NCBI GenBank assembly: GCA_002469865.1
Contig: DKOD01000041.1
Span: 1 to 8,408 of the forward strand
Length of the DNA: 8,408 nt
Direction: 5' to 3'
DNA from: Alphaproteobacteria bacterium UBA7371
GTDB taxonomy: Bacteria; Pseudomonadota; Alphaproteobacteria; UBA8317
The translations under genes were made by a program, and so were the position numbers. The notes under the pieces are model-generated. The model was given only the letters and a program-made list of their open reading frames with translations, was not told the DNA's origin and did not search any database. Shown piece by piece: positions 6,826 through 8,408 of this stretch (its first letter is position 1; every line of letters begins with the position of its first letter).

Positions 6826-7865
6826 TTGATCAAAAATACCATCAATATGCTGGCCCCTTCCGGCTCGAAGATATTTTGCAACATATTGAAAAAGACCAGC
6901 AAGTCTTGAACCGTGGTGAATTGGATGGGGCCCTAGAATTTGATGACGTGGCTTCCCTGGCCGAAGCGCAGCAATGCCATGTGGGTTTCTTTGAGAACCC
7001 AAAATATGTGGACCAGCTCAACAACAGTCAGGCTGGCTGTGTCATTGTCTCACCCAAACGCCGCAAACATGTTCCTGAGGGTATGGCGGTTATAGAACTA
7101 GCCGATGCGTATCGGGGTTATGCCATGGTGGCGGATTTGTTTCACCCAATCCCAAAACCCACAACCGCCAGCATTCATGCCACGGCCGTACTTGGGACGG
7201 GTGTGGTTGTTGAGGATTTGGTGGTCATTGGCCCTAATGTTGTCATTGGTTCCCATGTGATGATCGGTCGTGGAACCGTCATTGGCGCCAATAGTGTTAT
7301 TGGCGAGCGCGTGACCATTGGACGGCATTGCAACATTGGCAATCAGGTAAGCATCAGCCATGCCATGATTGGCGATCGGGTTGAGTTGCTCCACGGCGTG
7401 CGTATCGGTCAGGACGGGTTTGGTTTTGCCATGGGCCCTAAGGGGCATATGAAGGTGCCCCAATTGGGTCGGGTGATCGTTCAGGATGACGTGAGCATTG
7501 GCGCCAATAGCTGTGTGGACCGTGGTGCTGGGCCCGACACGGTGATTGGAGAGGGATGTAAGATCGATAATTTGGTGCAAATTGGCCATAATGTTCGCTT
7601 GGGGCGGCATGTTGTTGTGGCAGGCATGACTGGCATTGCCGGATCAGCAAAATTGGAAGATTTTGTGGCCATTGGCGGCCATGCAGGTGTCGCCGGTCAT
7701 ATCACCTTGGGTGCAGGAACCCAGCTGGCAGCATTTTCTGCCTTGATGCATGAAACAAAACCGCGCCAACGTATGGCTGGTATTCCTGCCATGGATGCAC
7801 GAAAGTTTTTTAAGCTTCAAGCAATGATCGGTAAGTTTGTTTCGGGGGATAAAAATGACAACTGA
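6822..7865 (+). CDS. lpxD: UDP-3-O-acylglucosamine N-acyltransferase
   Basis: LpxD transfers a 3-hydroxyacyl chain from acyl carrier protein to the 2-amino group of UDP-3-O-acylglucosamine, the third step of lipid A synthesis in the cytoplasm. The 347-residue length is typical. The N-terminal domain (about 1-110) shows the family pattern GPFRLEDI, then GFFENPKYVDQL and AGCVIVSP. From about residue 115 the chain becomes hexapeptide repeats (IGPNVV, IGSHVM, IGRGTV, IGANSV and others) that form the left-handed beta-helix of the trimer. The conserved GQDGFGFA is at 196-203, and the catalytic histidine is His256 in VQIGHNVRLG. The C-terminal helix includes ARKFFKLQAMI (326-336). The start is GTG, overlapping the skp stop by 4 bp. 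Its last 11 bp overlap fabZ. Confidence 0.97.
   Translation: MIDQKYHQYAGPFRLEDILQHIEKDQQVLNRGELDGALEFDDVASLAEAQQCHVGFFENPKYVDQLNNSQAGCVIVSPKRRKHVPEGMAVIELADAYRGYAMVADLFHPIPKPTTASIHATAVLGTGVVVEDLVVIGPNVVIGSHVMIGRGTVIGANSVIGERVTIGRHCNIGNQVSISHAMIGDRVELLHGVRIGQDGFGFAMGPKGHMKVPQLGRVIVQDDVSIGANSCVDRGAGPDTVIGEGCKIDNLVQIGHNVRLGRHVVVAGMTGIAGSAKLEDFVAIGGHAGVAGHITLGAGTQLAAFSALMHETKPRQRMAGIPAMDARKFFKLQAMIGKFVSGDKNDN
7281..7510 (+). repeat. Two copies of a 14-bp sequence with a perfect 12-bp palindrome inside lpxD
   Basis: ATTGGCGCCAATAG occurs at 7281-7294 and 7497-7510. The first 12 bases of each copy (7281-7292 and 7497-7508) are perfectly self-complementary. The copies are 216 bp apart, exactly 72 codons, and both encode IGAN-S of a hexapeptide repeat. 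They are most simply explained as protein repeats with the same codon choices, not as DNA sites. Confidence 0.7.
7844..7849 (+). promoter_or_regulatory. Ribosome binding site for fabZ
   Basis: GGGGGA ends 5 nt before the ATG at 7855, inside the 3' end of lpxD. It supports the start at 7855 rather than the in-frame TTG at 7837. The same hexamer occurs just before lpxA. Confidence 0.5.
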
Positions 7866-8325
7866 TGCGGAAAAAATTGAATTAGGTAGCGCTGACGTTG
7901 AGCGGATTATGCGCATGATCCCCCATCGTTACCCCTTTCTGCTCGTTGATCGGGTGAAGGATATGGCCAAGGGAGCATCGGCCATCGGGATCAAAAATGT
8001 TACCATGAATGAACCATATTTTGTGGGCCATTTTCCTGGGCGCCCGGTTATGCCTGGGGTGCTTATTGTGGAAGCAATGGCCCAAACGTCAGGTGTTTTG
8101 GTGGTGGAATCATTAGGCACCGAAGGTGAAAAACAATTGGTGTATTTTATGTCCATTGATAAGGCCCGTTTCCGGAAACCCGTGACCCCAGGCGATCAAC
8201 TTGAATTGCATGTCCATGTGGAACATGCGCGCAAAAATGTTTGGCGGTTTAACGGCACGGCCATGGTTGATGGCCAGAAGGTCGCTGAGGCAGTGTTTTC
8301 CGCCATGATCATGTCGGGGGAATGA
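7855..8325 (+). CDS. fabZ: 3-hydroxyacyl-[acyl-carrier-protein] dehydratase FabZ
   Basis: FabZ dehydrates 3-hydroxyacyl-ACP to trans-2-enoyl-ACP in fatty acid elongation. It competes with LpxA and LpxD for the same 3-hydroxyacyl-ACP pool, which explains its place between their genes. The 156-residue single hot-dog domain shows MIPHRYPFLLVDRV (21-34), then the active-site stretch GHFPGRPVMPGVLIVEAMAQ (58-77) with catalytic His59 and Glu73. The second half contains the expected RFRKPVTPGDQLEL segment. The ATG at 7855 lies 11 bp inside lpxD and is preceded by a GGGGGA site. The FabZ call is preferred over FabA because of the short length, the PHRYPFLLVDRV opening and the lpxD-lpxA context. Confidence 0.97.
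   Translation: MTTDAEKIELGSADVERIMRMIPHRYPFLLVDRVKDMAKGASAIGIKNVTMNEPYFVGHFPGRPVMPGVLIVEAMAQTSGVLVVESLGTEGEKQLVYFMSIDKARFRKPVTPGDQLELHVHVEHARKNVWRFNGTAMVDGQKVAEAVFSAMIMSGE
8316..8321 (+). promoter_or_regulatory. Probable ribosome binding site for lpxA
   Basis: GGGGGA lies inside the last fabZ codons. It ends 3 nt before the ATG at 8325 and directly abuts the in-frame ATG at 8322, so it favours 8325 as the lpxA start, although the spacing is still short. Confidence 0.35.
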
Positions 8326-8408
8326 TGCCACAGATTCACCCAACAGCAGTCATTGGTCATGATGTCGAGCTTGCCGATGATGTGGTGATTGGCCCCTATT
8401 GTGTGGTT
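8325..8408 (+). CDS. lpxA: UDP-N-acetylglucosamine acyltransferase, N-terminal part (3' end cut off by window)
   Basis: LpxA adds the first 3-hydroxyacyl chain to UDP-GlcNAc and so begins lipid A synthesis in the cytoplasm. Only the first 28 residues are in the window. They read MPQIHPTAVIGHDVELADDV followed by VIGPYCVV, which matches the IHPTAVI and IGPYCVV hexapeptide opening of LpxA. Two ATG codons stand in tandem and in frame at 8322 and 8325. The first overlaps the fabZ TGA as ATGA and the second shares one base with it. I chose 8325 because of its distance from the GGGGGA at 8316-8321; using 8322 adds only one methionine. The short length prevents checking the catalytic histidine, so the call rests on the N-terminal motif and the fabZ-lpxA order. 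Confidence 0.88.
   Translation, partial: MPQIHPTAVIGHDVELADDVVIGPYCVV

Noticed and set aside
7098..7610. A 170-codon open frame on the - strand within lpxD.
   Set aside because: Its product is a low-complexity Asn, Asp and His-rich chain with the six-residue periodicity expected from reading the lpxD hexapeptide codons backwards. lpxD on the + strand is unambiguous.
1..8408. A search for a novel system, mobile element, CRISPR array, tRNA, riboswitch or horizontally acquired insert.
   Set aside because: All but a few dozen bases are accounted for by conserved core genes in a familiar order, with no flanking repeats, no composition shift visible by eye, and no unexplained gap.

Overview
The window is a stretch of bacterial chromosome with every gene on the + strand. 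It is the envelope-biogenesis cluster known from alphaproteobacteria, in the order frr (3' end) - uppS - cdsA - dxr - rseP - bamA - skp/ompH - lpxD - fabZ - lpxA (5' end). Eight genes are complete and two are cut by the window edges. Base composition looks close to even GC by eye, which is modest for an alphaproteobacterium. The single-PDZ-length RseP, the roughly 760-residue BamA and an OmpH gene between bamA and lpxD fit a Rhodospirillales-like or related alphaproteobacterial lineage. Genus cannot be decided from the sequence alone.

Layout: positions 2-181 encode the last 59 residues of ribosome recycling factor. UppS (186-917) makes undecaprenyl diphosphate, CdsA (922-1704) makes CDP-diacylglycerol, and Dxr (1701-2864) commits carbon to the MEP isoprenoid pathway that supplies UppS. 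RseP (2870-3961) is an intramembrane site-2 protease. BamA (3970-6258) inserts beta-barrel proteins into the outer membrane, and Skp/OmpH (6265-6825) is the periplasmic chaperone that feeds it. LpxD (6822-7865), FabZ (7855-8325) and LpxA (8325 onward) belong to lipid A synthesis and to the fatty acid supply it draws on.

The genes are packed without usable intergenic space. The largest gap is 8 bp, and dxr, lpxD, fabZ and lpxA each overlap the gene before them. I see no terminator, convincing promoter, RNA gene, mobile element or CRISPR array. The arrangement suggests one long co-transcribed unit with translational coupling, so that lipid carrier, phospholipid, lipid A and outer-membrane protein assembly can be scaled together.

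All gene assignments rest on visible family motifs, and every catalytic motif checked is intact. This is an ordinary, conserved core-genome region and I found no previously undescribed system in it. The findings are small points: start-site architecture, an atypical loop in Dxr, a one-PDZ RseP and a repeated DNA palindrome in lpxD.
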